Counted from the stretch's first letter, positions 28,838 to 40,200 are shown. The stretch is DNA of 64,000 nucleotides from Asparagopsis taxiformis (GCA_030407315.1 JALQPE010000712.1:1-64000); one strand, 5' to 3'. Notes: generated by a model not told the origin, from the sequence alone. Numbers and translations are program-made.

Positions 28838-29922
28838 ATGACCGAATCATCAGGATCTAAAATAGACCGACTGTCTTTCGCGATGAAAGGACAGGTGTCC
28901 TCTATCAGGAAGAGAAATCTGAACAGGACAAAAATCATAGCGAAAAAGTTCGAAGATGGAGAATTGCACAAGGTACAATGCTGTTCCCGGCGCTGCTTCG
29001 AAATTGCAGCCAGCGAAGATCTAGTAAGGGACTCATTTCGAGTCGTTGAGTATGATCGTACGAGACGACAGCGCTACTTAGTATCGTTATATGAGCCGGT
29101 GTCGGAAATGTACGCATATCGCGGGAGTGCCGTCTGCTATCAATTCTTAACGCAGGTATTCGGCTTCTCCCGCGAGATGCAGTGGTCAAACAAAAAACCA
29201 CTGAAAAAAGCTGCGCAACTGGCGATCGAGAAAAAAAAGAGGGGAGAGTGTGAACGTTGTGAGCGCTGTCTGCGACTCCGCTCTCCATCTCCTCACCATC
29301 GAGTACGCTTGCCGGCAGACAAAGCGCATCAATCCGCGCCGAAAAATTCGCACATTGACACGTTCAGTGCACAGAAATCTGATATGGACAAACATCTAGC
29401 GACGCAAAAACACAGCCGCAATCTCCTACGGACAAAAATGAAGTGTCGCGTGCTGAGCCTACGGACAAAAATGAAGTATCGCGTGCTGAGCAGCAGTTTC
29501 AACCCTCCAAAGCTACTGAAAAGCCCATCGTGCAACAGTCCGAAAATTCGGAGACGCTTTCGATTCACGAAGAAACGGCGCCGCCGAGTCTTCTGAGTGC
29601 TACACAATCGGGAAAGAAGTTGTTTCTGGTGGTCAAAGGGGATCAGTGTACGGATGAGGAGCCGTTCTGGGTGGCGAGAACACATAGAATTACGCGCAAG
29701 GGAAACCGTATCGCAAAATTGATGGTTCATTGGTACACCAAAACGGACGCTGACTCCTACCGGAGTAGGTACAAACCGTGCTTTGTGCTCGGCACTCCTA
29801 CACCCTGGATTGACACAATTGCGCTTACTTCGGTGATTACAACGTTTGACTCGCTAGTGGACGGAAAGTTAGATGGTGCAACCTGTGATCGAGTACGAGA
29901 GCAGTTGCCATCGTTTAAATAA
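28838..29922 (+). pseudogene. Core-deleted relative of the W transposase
   Basis: Two overlapping frames match the two ends of the 791-aa protein. The first (from ATG 28838) shares CC-x3-CF, YL-x2-L-x-EP, the VC-x2-FL block and FSREMQ with residues about 115-185. The second (about 29390-29922) shares LF-x-V, CT-x-E-x-PFW, WY and the final VITTFDSL block with residues about 685-770. Everything between, including all putative catalytic motifs, is missing. A 33-bp tandem duplication (29426-29491) lies in the linker and the two parts are in different frames. It is either a decayed internal deletion derivative or a binding-only regulator whose linker has since frameshifted. Confidence 0.65.
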
Positions 29923-31296
29923 GTTGGTAAGACCGTTCACATAAATGTATGTCGTTCAGAATCTCTTTAATGCCACTCACTCATTCATAATAATTCATAT
30001 TGCAAAGTGCTGTGACGTGCATGCACTGTTGCACTGATTGCTTCACTGCCGCCACACAGACATGCACACTTATTTGTACACCCTTCCGTGCCATCCATGC
30101 ACGCCACAGACTCATGGAAACATATGTGTAAATCCATCCATGCTATGCATGCTCCACGCTCCTATACCCCTGTACAATCATACACGCCGTATTGCAAAGT
30201 GCCGACGACCATACACTGCTCCACTTATTGATTCTCGAACGCCACACACTTATGTGTACAACCATCCGTGTCATACATGCTCCACACTCCTATACCCCTT
30301 TACAGTCATATGCTCCAGGCATGGACTGCTATAAGATCCTATTTGCACGTTGAGTGTGTGATGCAGTCCATGCATGGACGTATCACATGCTCCGTCGTGT
30401 GCTGATGTCCGCGTCGGCATGCACGCACTGTTGAGCGTGAATTACAATGAGCACCGCCAAGACATCCACGCCATGGCGTCTCGAGTACACACATGTACAC
30501 AATCATTGTGCACATTGTGCACATTATGCTCAAAGTATGCAAGCGAAACACTGCCACTTATTGGCGAGAGGTACAACATGTCACGGAGGGGTGTGCTTGA
30601 AATTTCAGCACAACAGGCCGGTACAAAATTTTGAGTCACAATTTTGAATTGTGACATGTGATCAAATTTGTACCCGCGGCCGGCGGCTTTCTACTGGAAG
30701 CACGCCGGCCATTTAACTGCCAGATGCACATGTTATGTAAGCCGTGCATGCATGACCCATCAAGGCCATGAAATTATTCCCTCTCCCTTCCGCCTCGCAC
30801 ATCCTCCCTCTGCAATGTGTTCCCTTCCGCCCTCAACGTCTTCCATGAGTGATAGTCACACATTTCTCAGCTTTTCGCGCGTCGTAAGTGCTCTCTGCGT
30901 CTTCCTTGCATTCTTCCCCGCCTGTTCACCGCAAGTTTCCGTCGCCAACTTGGGCGAAATCAATTCTACTCAAGCGGAAACAATTGTTCTGGCGAATTTT
31001 TTTGGAATGGCATCACCAGCAACGACCAAAACTAACACCACCAAATTCTACCGCCCATTCGCATGGCTTTCCTCAGCCTTTGTCTGATCAACCGGAGTCA
31101 CGAGAAAAGCGTTCATATCACTCACAGAAACCATTGCGAAAATTGCAACCTCCACCCATTGGCTTGGCAAGCCTACTTCGAAGCGCTTTCGCCATACGTA
31201 CCATACTTCAGATGTCGTAACCAAAGATGTATGCGTAACCAATGTATGCATAGTATGTATACATTCAATCGCCCGCAACTGCAGCGTGTTTAAAAT
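29923..31296. other. Mostly noncoding, with CATGC-rich degenerate repeats
   Basis: 30030-30360 holds degenerate copies of a GCACTGTTGC / TGTGTACAACCATCCGTG / CATGCTCCACACTCC pattern. 30490-30540 has GTGCACATTGTGCACATTATG runs. From about 30880 a frame with QPPPIGLASLLRSAF may be the first part of the captured RecQ-like gene. Confidence 0.4.
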
Positions 31297-32277
31297 TTGA
31301 ATGCACTTCCCCTTCAACGAAACCGCGAACAAAGCAAACCTCCAGCGCCTATGGGTAGTCGAACACCACCAACTGTGCGACAAAACCCATGCGTAGATAC
31401 AATAGACCTTTCTTCGCCCAGAGCTCTTGATGAACCCGATGAAATTGAGGATTTCACCGGTCCCGACACCCAAGCTGCCAATGCTCGACGAATGAGACAG
31501 CCACCACCGCCGGAAGTTATCGTTTGTGACTCACCTGCGCAACCCCCTAGCCGCTCAACTCATGACCTACCAGCGCTGGTAATTTGCGCAAATTCCTTCG
31601 TCACAACCAGTGGTACATCAAGCAAGAATGTTAGTGTTTCAAATCCTCCAGTCGAAACCGTGATTCTTGATTCAGATGGCCAGCTTTTTGCTGAGATTGA
31701 TGTCGACTTGGTGATAGCGGAACGCACGCGACAGCCTGAAATACGTCATGACGCATGCGTGCACGCAACTTCCCATCAGAGCACATCAATTTTACCTGTT
31801 CGCAATGAACCAGCCTCGAATTTTTCTGCTGCTGCGGTGCAGACATCAGACCAGCGCTCAAGGGGTAGGGGTGCGAATTCTGCAAGTCTAAAGCGCCGCA
31901 TTATTGCACTACATAATTGCCTATATCAGACATCCAGTCTGCTTGCGCTCGATATCGATTCAGAAACTATTGCTGTATGCACCAAATGTCAAGCGGAATG
32001 CCAAGCTCAGACCAAGGAACTAACGGAGAAGTTGCGTGCTGTCGAAAATTACCATTCATCTACGACTCCCGTACCCACCGCTCAGGCCAGGAACCGGGTT
32101 ACCCAAGCCTTTTTGCCCGTGACGCCTGAGACCAATAACGTCCCAGACCTGATGCGAGTAGCGTCGCCCAGACTCTTCGTTACGGAACTTCACGCTCTGA
32201 GCCTAACACATCCAACATTGCTCCTCTTCAAGTGGATCCTCAATATGGCAATCCTTCCGGCAATGTCAACATCATAA
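31297..32277 (+). pseudogene. Probable N-terminal region of captured RecQ-like gene
   Basis: 326-codon frame, Pro/Ser/Thr-rich with acidic stretches (VDTIDLSSPRALDEPDEIED) and a late CTKCQAECQAQ-x-ELTEKL coiled segment. Disordered N-termini of this kind precede the helicase domain in BLM/Sgs1 proteins, and the RecQ fragment starts about 180 bp downstream in another frame. The C-terminal ~30 residues look like frame-shifted sequence. I do not recognise a domain, and the link to RecQ rests on position. Confidence 0.4.
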
Positions 32278-32395
32278 ACAATTACTTCCCTCCTCCCCGG
32301 CCTGCAGGGTATGCACAACCCATCGCAGTTGAGCCACTAAGAACAGAAGCACAGCAGCACAATTTCCCTTTGAATGGCGCTGCGCTAACTCGTGC

Positions 32396-32905
32396 ATAAA
32401 TCGAGAACAGCGCCGACAGTCGTATCAGCGCCCTGAAAATATTACATTAGATGTCGATGCATTGGATCCACGACTGTTCGTACCCGCAGAACCACTACCT
32501 GCCGAAGAAGTTCCTCCGCCCGGAGATGATGAAGAGCTTCCGATGGCGTTTACACCGACTGAGGCGCCACGGCAAGGAATGCTGCGTGAGATACATGGTA
32601 CCCAGGGTGGAGCACAAGCTGTAGACGAACAAGAGATACTAAAATGGCGAGACGGGCCCGAGAAAAAGTTCCCATGGTCCTTCCGGCTAGCAATGGAAAA
32701 CAGCAGCTTGTTTGGAAACCCTGGATTCCGTCCTAATCAAAGAGAAGCCATGAACGCAGCATTATCAGGTCGGAATGCTTTCGTCTTTATGCCAACGGGA
32801 GGCGTTAAGTATTTATGCTACCAACTACCAGCAATGTTGGCAGATGGCGTAACAATAGTTGTGTCTCCTTTAGTATCCCTGATTCAAGATCAAGTTGACC
32901 ACCTT
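32396..32905 (+). pseudogene. Captured RecQ helicase fragment
   Basis: Frame leading into a recognisable RecQ/BLM start: FPWSFRLAMENSSLFG, FRPNQREAMNAALSGR (motif 0), FMPTGG (motif I), CYQLPA and VSPLVSLIQDQVDHL (motif Ia). The Walker A is damaged: GGGKS of working enzymes is GGVKY. The match stops after DQVDHL, where RCHY1-like sequence begins in the same frame. Only about the first tenth of a helicase domain is present, so it is a fragment and not a gene. Confidence 0.8.
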
Positions 32906-33475
32906 TGGTCGTGCGATTGCTGCAATATCTGCCGTCTTGGTAAGGTGCTCGACATCGACAACTATCATTTCGATATATGTGACGCTTGTGTCTCCATGGA
33001 GTCCAAGGCTCACCATCAATGTTGGCGTGAAACACTGCATGCAGATTGTCTAGTTTGCAGGGTTGATCTCTTTACGTCGACAGAACCCGTGGTCTACATG
33101 GGGTGCATTCATGCTATGCACAAGGAGTGTTTTGAATAATACACAGCTAGCCGTTACCAATTTCCGCTTTGCATGCGTTCGTTACTTGACATGACATCTT
33201 TCTTTGAACAAATTGACGAGCACATTCGCAACGAGCCGATGCCACCAGAACACGACAACAAGCGCTCGATGATTCTTTGCAATGATTGTGGTGAGAAAGG
33301 CGAAGTAAAATATCACTTTGAATATCACAAATGTACAAATGTTGACTGTGGAAGCTACAACACAAATGTTCTATACAGCTTCGATGTTGACTCGGAAGCT
33401 CAAGCTGCTGGTCCTGAGCCTGTTGATCAGGCACCCAGCCAACAATTGGTTGTGGGGTCATCTAACTCGCAGTGA
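32906..33475 (+). pseudogene. Captured RCHY1/PIRH2-like ubiquitin ligase, C-terminal part
   Basis: Encodes the CTCHY-type zinc region (CNICRLG, HFDICDACVSM, HHQCWRE), a decayed RING (CLVC, GCIHAMHKECFE) and the C-terminal zinc ribbon (ILCNDCGEKGEVKYHFEYHK, CTNVDCGSYNTN). TAA at 33137-33139 interrupts the RING, and CPVC, CGH and CPLC positions are changed. It is fused in frame to the RecQ fragment without an intron, so the junction arose by rearrangement. Confidence 0.8.
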
Positions 33476-33539
33476 TGGATGTCATGTCGCGGAGAATACT
33501 GCCAAAGCTCTGAAGCTCAAACCAAAAGCAACCTCTGTC

Positions 33540-34006
33540 ACAATAACTTGATCACTCCCTACATGCGCGAACAAATGCTCCGCCTCCAAAATAACGTTTC
33601 CGACCTTCTCAGAATGCAATATGACCGTCTCGACCGCCAAGGAAACATCGTCACTCACCAACAAGCTGCTCAAATCGCCTCTCAACAGCAAGGTCTTCTT
33701 GGATGTAAGCACTATGCACGAAATTGCAAACTCAAAGCAAAATGCTCCGCCCCATCAGAGGTGAAGGCAGCAAGTCGCAAAATGCTTACCAACATTTCGA
33801 GAAGGCGGGCTGGCATTGGAAAGCCTCGTATGAAAACAGATTTTCTGCCGTGGTGGTGGGCATGCGTGAGTTATAAGCATATCTTTCGGCGGCTGCATTG
33901 GCACATATCAAACGGAGATGCAATTACGAAACTCAATTTGCGACTTTTAGTGGATCACACAACGGCTTCAGAGGGATGGCTTACTTGGAGTAGTTACGGA
34001 ATTTAG
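33540..34006 (+). pseudogene. RCHY1-like N-terminal fragment (out of order)
   Basis: Frame with a glutamine-rich helix then LLGCKHYARNCKLKAKC, the start of the CHY zinc finger that belongs at the N-terminus of RCHY1. It lies downstream of the C-terminal part, so the captured gene is permuted or two copies were joined. After about 33760 the frame continues into sequence I do not recognise. Confidence 0.55.
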
Positions 34007-34107
34007 CTTGGCGGTCTCTGCTAAAGAAGGTCGAGGGAACAACACCGAAGCGGAAGGTTTGCAACACATCTTGACAGTTATTTTAGATGCAGCCAAGCTG
34101 AGAAAGT

Positions 34108-34670
34108 ATGAGGGCCTTGAGGAAACTGCAATGCCTACTTTTCTTTTCTCTAGATGAAAAAGACAGGCGCCCATGGCTTAGGCCAATCTCTGCCGTAAAT
34201 TCCCGTATTCCGCCCTCATTCATAGTACCAATGTCCACTGACTCCCTTGACAGTAGTGCTCCAAGTGCGTACTTCAGCTGCCTTGCTGCGACCGCGTCCG
34301 GAAAAGCTGTCTGCGGCGACAGACTTGGGAATATCAACGTGTACGACCCGTCTACCGGGAAAACGATTGTTTCATGGACTGCATCGGAAACTGGAGGCAA
34401 CCGCAACGGAAATGACGAACAGTGTGAAGGGGATGAATATGTTGAAAATTAGATTCCCATACGTTGTGACAAGAGGAAAAGGACCGCGCGAGCTGCAGGT
34501 GATAGCAGCTGGAGGAGAAGAGGATACGCTGACGACGATTACAACTGAGGAGGCCATATCCACTTGGTTGGAGGTGTGGCAACCAGCGAGTCAGCACATT
34601 TTCGTTGCCGTCTCGTATTCTGACGGGCATCTTTCCTCGTTTGAGCTTGTAACATCATTGAATTGATCGA
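34108..34670 (+). pseudogene. WD40-like gene fragment
   Basis: From an ATG at 34231 the frame has ATASGKAVCGDRLGNINVYD then PSTGKTIVSW, like one beta-propeller blade. A second frame reaching 34666 has HIFVAVSYSDGHLSSFEL, like the next blade. A frame break lies between them near 34380-34450. It is too short to name the parent gene. Confidence 0.45.
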
Positions 34671-35328
34671 TAACTTAACTGAAGTGCTTGAAGTATAGCA
34701 TACGTTTTAGCTTTAAAGCTTTAGCAACTGAATACCCTAAGCGCTCCGCCCTAGTCACCATCTAGCTTCTAACTTGCAAAATAATAAACTACAAAGGCTG
34801 CGGTTCGCCCGAACTATCTCCATGATGCACCTCCCTTCTGTACTGCTCACATGAACCATCAATCTTGCTGTTGTTGCTGTGGATACATGGGGAGGGATGA
34901 GGATGGAGGAACAAGCGGTTGAGGTGCAAGGGAATGCGTGAACGGTAACCGAAATGTATCCATCTATGAAATGAGATGCACCAACGTGGCGAGAAAATAT
35001 GACAAAAAGAAACACGGTGCACATATAGTTTTTATAAAATAAATACAGATAATGTTATCAAATACGAACTCTAGTATGGCCAGATTGTTTTGGAAACTAC
35101 CAATACGGTTCAAGCGCAACTTTCAAGGCAGAAGCGAGCAAATTGTCGACAGGCTGTCAGGATTGTAAACGAGCTAAGCTGCGACAGGCTGTAAGACAAG
35201 CGAATTGGGCTGGGCAGTGATAAACTTGGAACTGTCTGCGCAATTCCAGCCAATCAGTCAATATGTTCATCTCATTGGCCACAATTCAATCAACTTCAGA
35301 TTAGTCAATCAACATCGAAAAATTTCCA
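34671..35328. other. W right subterminal region
   Basis: No gene seen. Near the end (35250-35320) lie GTTGATTGA-type motifs on the reverse strand, mirroring those next to the left terminal repeat. Confidence 0.5.
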
Positions 35329-35374
35329 GATTCTGGTTTCGAAAGTACGTTCTGTACATATCGAAATCAGTGTT
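35329..35374 (-). repeat. W right terminal inverted repeat
   Basis: Reverse strand starts AACACTGATTTCG; 43 of 46 positions match the left copy. CCTT follows at 35375-35378. Confidence 0.9.
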
Positions 35375-35378
35375 CCTT

Positions 35379-35453
35379 CTCAATCCAAGAAGGGGAGAAA
35401 ACCCACGGGACCTTTATGGAGGATGATGAGTACAGAGTGACAGAGGATATGTA
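35379..35453 (+). pseudogene. G2 pol: linker between RNase H and integrase
   Basis: Continues the frame broken by W at 8816: PTFSIQEGEKTH, then TFMEDDEYRVTEDM, then into YPLPLGDSV after copia D. This is the spacer between RNase H and integrase of a Ty3/gypsy pol. Its in-phase continuity across W and D is the evidence for both insertion sites. Confidence 0.85.
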
Positions 35454-35940
35454 TGTTGAAGCACTGGAATTGGCCCTGAGGGGCTCAATTACGTGAGAAA
35501 ACTTTGACCCTCGATTTCTCCTAGAAGGAGTGCTCTATGCGCTCCGAAACCTATCTCATCTGTTCAGCGTGCCCGAATTAGTCGGGTAGCAACTTCTCCG
35601 AAGCTTCTACGACCTTTCTTCATGGAGATAATAGCGTCTGAAGTTTCAATTTGTTTGTCATAGTTTCAATTAGTAATTAGAAATGCCAGGATGGGTTGCC
35701 ATCATGGCAGAGGGGAAATGTTATGATAAGTGTACACGTGTGGGTGATATGATTGAGAAGCCCACGTGTACCAGATTGGCAGCGGGTGTTTGCTAGGACA
35801 GACTGTCAGTGACAGTCTGTCTGGAGCAGCCATGTACAGGCTGTCCTTAGCACCGCCGACGCACCTCGGCGAGAATACAAATTATGTAGTGAGCTCGCAG
35901 ATTCAATAAACGCTCGGTAAGCGACCAATTCGTTTCAACA
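35454..35940 (+). repeat. Copia D 5' LTR (487 bp)
   Basis: TGTTGAAGCACTGG...TTTCAACA. One base shorter than the 3' copy (CTCATCTGTTC against CTCATCGTGTTC). Confidence 0.95.
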
Positions 35941-35960
35941 GGTTATGGGCCCAGGGCGCT
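35941..35960 (+). other. Primer-binding site of copia D
   Basis: GGTTATGGGCCCAGGGCGCT. One change from B in the outer part; the anticodon-arm complement is retained. Confidence 0.85.
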
Positions 35961-36330
35961 CGCTCGGGTCGTTTCTTATTCTCTAGCGCTTCGGTAAGTG
36001 CGTCGTTTGCGTCGGCGTTCTCTTACCTATTTCGTGTCGTTCTCGCCTCGTTCTCTCTTCTCTTCATCTACTCGCCTTTCTTCCGTTCTGCGCCTTCCCG
36101 CGCGTCTGCGCTCTTGCGTAGAGTGTTCTCCACACTCCCCCGACGATCCCCGCGCACCTCTGTCGCCGCCGCGCACCTCTGTCGCCGCTCCGCGCCGACA
36201 CTGTGTCATCCTGTCACTGACACTGACATCCTGTCATCCACGCTGTGTCACACTGACACTGTGTCATCTTGCCATCCGTCTCTGGGTCATCAGGTGACAT
36301 CATTCTTTATCTGGGGTTCGCCTGCGAAGG

Positions 36331-36417
36331 AAAAAGTTTGGCCAGCGTCGCTGCTGGGACTCGAACCAAGGCTCTGTACATCTCCGTGGACCGTCCAACC
36401 GACTCGGCTACCGGGCC
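36331..36417 (-). ncRNA. Antisense tRNA-like Pol III unit of copia D
   Basis: Reverse strand GGTAGCCGAGTCGGTTGGA A box, GGTTCGAGTCCC B box, TTTTT at 36331-36335. Same unit as in B and F. Confidence 0.65.
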
Positions 36418-36467
36418 ACTCAAGGCCCAATTAGTGGAATCGACCTTTGCTTTTATATTGGCTAGTC

Positions 36468-36664
36468 TATACCTTTCTCAACTCGGTCCTGCTCTTGTAA
36501 GACAGTGACCTTGTCCTGATCGGTATAGCGTTATAGCCTTTACATATCACCGAATAAACTCATCGAACGTTTGGTTTTATTGTCAACTGTTTCCACAAGT
36601 AAGTTTATACCTTTCACCTTTCGGTCTATTTCAAGGTTTAGACCTTAGTATTGATCGGTATAAC
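36468..36664 (+). repeat. Duplicated TATACCTTTC...GATCGGTATA module around the intron donor
   Basis: Module 1 at 36468-36528 and module 2 at 36606-36664 both start TATACCTTTC, contain TCGGTC and GACCTT, and end TGATCGGTATA. The donor of the 97-bp intron lies between them and module 2 is intronic. The pair is also present in A, B, E and F. It could shape RNA folding, splicing or packaging. Confidence 0.65.
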
Positions 36665-37116
36665 TTCTAACTCTCTTGTTCTCTTCTCTCTGCAGTGTCT
36701 AGCAGTGACGAAGACCGCGTGGAACCGCGCACCGACGAGCAGCCTCCCAGGCTTCGTCGCGAAGGGGAGTCTCTTCAGGACCGGGTCTTCCGCAAAGCCT
36801 ACAGCATCGCCGAAAGGAGGGATAACAAGAAGAAGTACGCCGCTCACAAGAAGGCAAACCGCTCGAGGTGCCATCACTGCAACGTCTTTCTCAACTCCGC
36901 CGAGTCTAGAGTCGCGCACACTTCAGCGGCTCTAGACATAAGAAGACTATCGAACGCCTCAAGGAAGGTGGTCTCAAGGTCTGCAAGCCCTGCGGTGTCA
37001 TCGTTCGCACCCAGAGCGAGTTCGACAACCATCTCCGCGGTAGTCGCCACCGTGGCATCGAGAAGACTCTCAAAGCCGCTAAAGCCTCTAGGGCTTCCTC
37101 CTCCTCCGATAAGTAG
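36598..37116 (+). pseudogene. Copia D zinc-finger ORF (frameshifted)
   Basis: Same gene as in B: intron 36599-36695 with GTAAGT and CTGCAG, start codon A36598 plus TG36696-36697. A 2-nt insertion (GTCGCGCACAC against GTCGCACAC) at about 36912-36916 shifts the frame just before the first His of finger 1, so both fingers are lost. The rest of the sequence is nearly identical to B. Confidence 0.9.
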
Positions 37117-37299
37117 TACTCCTCTTCTCTAGACACAATAGAAATCTAGCTGATTTCTCTTTGATAAACCTTGTTTCTTGTTCTCCACTCATCTAGCTCT
37201 TAGCTAAAAGTCTCTATCCTATAGATCCCAGCTTGGTCCTAGACGACTATCGGTTGTCCACTTGGGAAGGGTCGAACAGATAAGACTTCCTGCAGAGCC

Positions 37300-40200
37300 A
37301 TGGAGAGCACTTCATCCGGCATTCGCATTGAAAAGCTGGACTACTCCAACTTCCACTCATGGAAGCAAAAGATGGAGCTCATCCTCGGCCACCGCGAGGT
37401 GGACGAAATGATCGATCCTGACCTACGTCCTCCACGCCCTGCAGACCAGGAAGCACTGTCCAAGTGGCTTCGCAAAGATAAGACTGCTCGGATGACCATC
37501 GGGATCACGTTGTCTGATGAGATGCTCAAGAACGTCTCACACACCACTACTGCTCTGGAAATGTGGCAGGAGATCTGTAACGTGCACCAAAGGCACACTC
37601 TCCTAAACAAACTAGCTGCAAGGCGTGATTTCTATACTGCCACTATGAAGCCCGGTGAACAGATGCTCGTCTACATTAATCGTGTTCGACAGATGGCCTC
37701 GGTCCTCAGCTCTATGGGCGTGATCATCGACGACAAGGAAATGGCTATGGCTGTCCTCAATGGCCTTCCTTCTTCCTTCCAGACACTCATTACTGCTCTT
37801 GATGCTATAGGTGATGAGGATCCTACATTCTCCTTCGACAAAGTCCGAAGTCTCCTTCTTCAGGAGGAACGTAGAGCTTCTATTCTGAAACCTGGAAGCT
37901 CTTCTTCTGACTCGGCTGCATTATTATCCAGGTCTGGGAAACAGCCCGGCAGTAACCGAAAGAAATGCACTCATTGCGGTCGTACCAACCACACTGAACC
38001 GTATTGTTGGCAAAAGTATGGCCGTCCATCCCGCTCTCGGCCTGCACGGTCTAAACCTTCTGCTATGGTTACTCTCACCGATTCAGAAGGCAATCCTCCA
38101 TCAAACTCTGTTTCCGCGTCTACTTTCCATAATGATGAAGAGAAAGAGTATGTTTGTCTCATGTCAACTACTCCTGGATCTCTTCATACATCAACTTGGT
38201 ACATAGACTCTGCTGCCACCTCTCACATGACCTTCGATCGCTCCATGTTTGTTTCCTATAAGGAAATAACACCGTTCTCCGTAACTCTGGGAGATAAGTC
38301 TACCTCAATGGCAGTCGGCCGTGGTGATGTTCGTTTAATGATCTCTGTATATGGGGAAATAAAACAGTGCATACTTCGTGACGTCCTCCACGTTCCCTCT
38401 TTTGTATTTTCTCTCATCTCCGTCAGCACCCTCACTACTCGAGGCATATCGGTGCAGTTCAATAACAATACAGTCATCCTGACTCAGAACAACAAACCGA
38501 TAGCCACTGGACGGAGAAGCAAGGGACTCTATGCCATTGATCTCTTCTCGTCAGAGGCCCCAAAAGACCATGTGCAGCAAACAGCCTGTGTGGCCTCGCT
38601 ACAGCTCTGGCACGAGCGGCTCGGGCATGTCAACAAATCCGGTATCTCACGCATGGAGCAGCTATCTGCTGTGAAGGGCCTTCGAATCAAATCTCAGAAA
38701 TCAGATGCAGGTGCCCCATGTGAAGGATGCATAACCGGCAAAATGCCCCGAGCAGCTATTCCAAAGCTCTCCGAAACGAGAGCATCTGAGCTACTCGAGT
38801 TGGTTCCACACAGATCTGGCAGGGCCGATGGAAGTACTCTCGAAAGGGGGAGCTCGATACTTTGTGACATTCATCGATGACAAGTCCCGATGGCTAACGG
38901 TATACCCGCTCCACCGTAAGTCCGACTGTTTCGACTCCTTCCAGAGATTCCTGCGCATTGCTGAAACGCAAACTGGTTGTAAACTCCGCCAACTACGCTC
39001 GGATGGAGGGGGAGAGTTCTTCTCAAACGACTTTACCTCCTTCCTCGACAGCAAAGGAATCAAACGTCAGACCACCTGTGCATACACTCCGCAACAGAAT
39101 GGTGTGGCAGAGAGAATGAACAGAACCCTCAAAGATCAAATTCGTGCCATGCTCCATCACAGCAACACCCCATCCGAGTTCTGGGCAGAAGCACTCTCCT
39201 GTGCTGCCTACATTCGTAACCGTGTCACCAGCCGCTCCCTGCCAACTGGAAATACTCCGTATGAGATCTGGTATGGTAGGAAACCGAGTATTGCTCATAT
39301 GCGAACGTTCGGAAGTAGATGCTGGTACAAAACGCCTGATAAACTTCTTCAGACCCTTGATTTGCGGGCAAAGGAAGCAATTATGCTTGGATACGCAAGC
39401 TCCCAGAAAGCCTACAAACTATGGGACACAGCAAATGAAAAGGTCGTTGTGTCGCGAGACGTAGTGTTCGACGAGCTGCAAAAGAAGCGTTTGCCATCTT
39501 CTGATACAGACTACAACAGCGTTGATGCTGCTTCTGAGTCCAATACTGAGCCATGGGATGGAGACAGCAAGTCTGGTCTCTCTACCAAACAGGATACTCC
39601 TCCTTCATCCCATTCGGACTCTGACTCTGACACCAACGCTCCACAACCTCAATCTCCTCCACCAACTCCCTCAGCATCTACTGATGAGTCTCTCCTTAAC
39701 GCTCCGCGTAAATCTTCTCGATCTCGTAAACCTCCGGGTGAGTGGTGGAAAACAACTGCCCTTGTCTCCACTACTGCTGATACCACTCCGGAACATCTTC
39801 TTACCTTCACTGAGGTGACCAAGGGGGAGGAGAAAGATCTCTGGATTGAGGCCATTCAGTCCGAGATGGATTCCCTCGAAGCAAATGGCACCTGGATTCT
39901 GGTCCCCCGCAGTGAAGCTCTCAACCTCCTCACTTCGAAGTGGGTCTTCAAACGCAAAGATGTTGTGAGTGAAACTGGTGAGCACTCGATCAAACACAAA
40001 GCTCGACTCGTAACTCGAGGATTCCAGCAGAAGTACGGCATCGACTACTCCGAGACTTATGCCCCCGTTGTACAGTTCTGTACTCTTCGCATGTTCTTTG
40101 CGCTCACTGTCCACCACGATTTGCACTGCGATCAAATGGACGTCAAAACAGCCTTTCTCTACGGAGATCTCGAGCAGGACATCTTCATGGAGCAGCCGGA

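Larger units (their letters stand above)
8817..35374. mobile_element. W: undescribed ~13.7-kb DNA transposon carrying a methyltransferase
   Basis: Bounded by 46-bp terminal inverted repeats matching at 43 positions, outermost bases AACACTGATTTCG, and flanked by CCTT at 8813-8816 and 35375-35378. Excision in silico joins two halves of a gypsy pol reading frame without a stop, which fixes the ends to the base. Both ends carry extra subterminal GTTGATTGA-type motifs. Cargo: a DUF7869-like transposase candidate, a ParB-methyltransferase, a core-deleted transposase relative, and fragments resembling RecQ, RCHY1 and WD40 genes. Copia element A (with B inside it) accounts for 12,846 bp of its present length. 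It belongs to no superfamily I can name; a 4-bp duplication and an AACACTG terminus are the visible hallmarks. Confidence 0.85.

Noticed and set aside
32396..33475. A working RecQ-RING chimeric enzyme
   Set aside because: Walker A is lost, a TAA interrupts the RING, and zinc ligands are changed.
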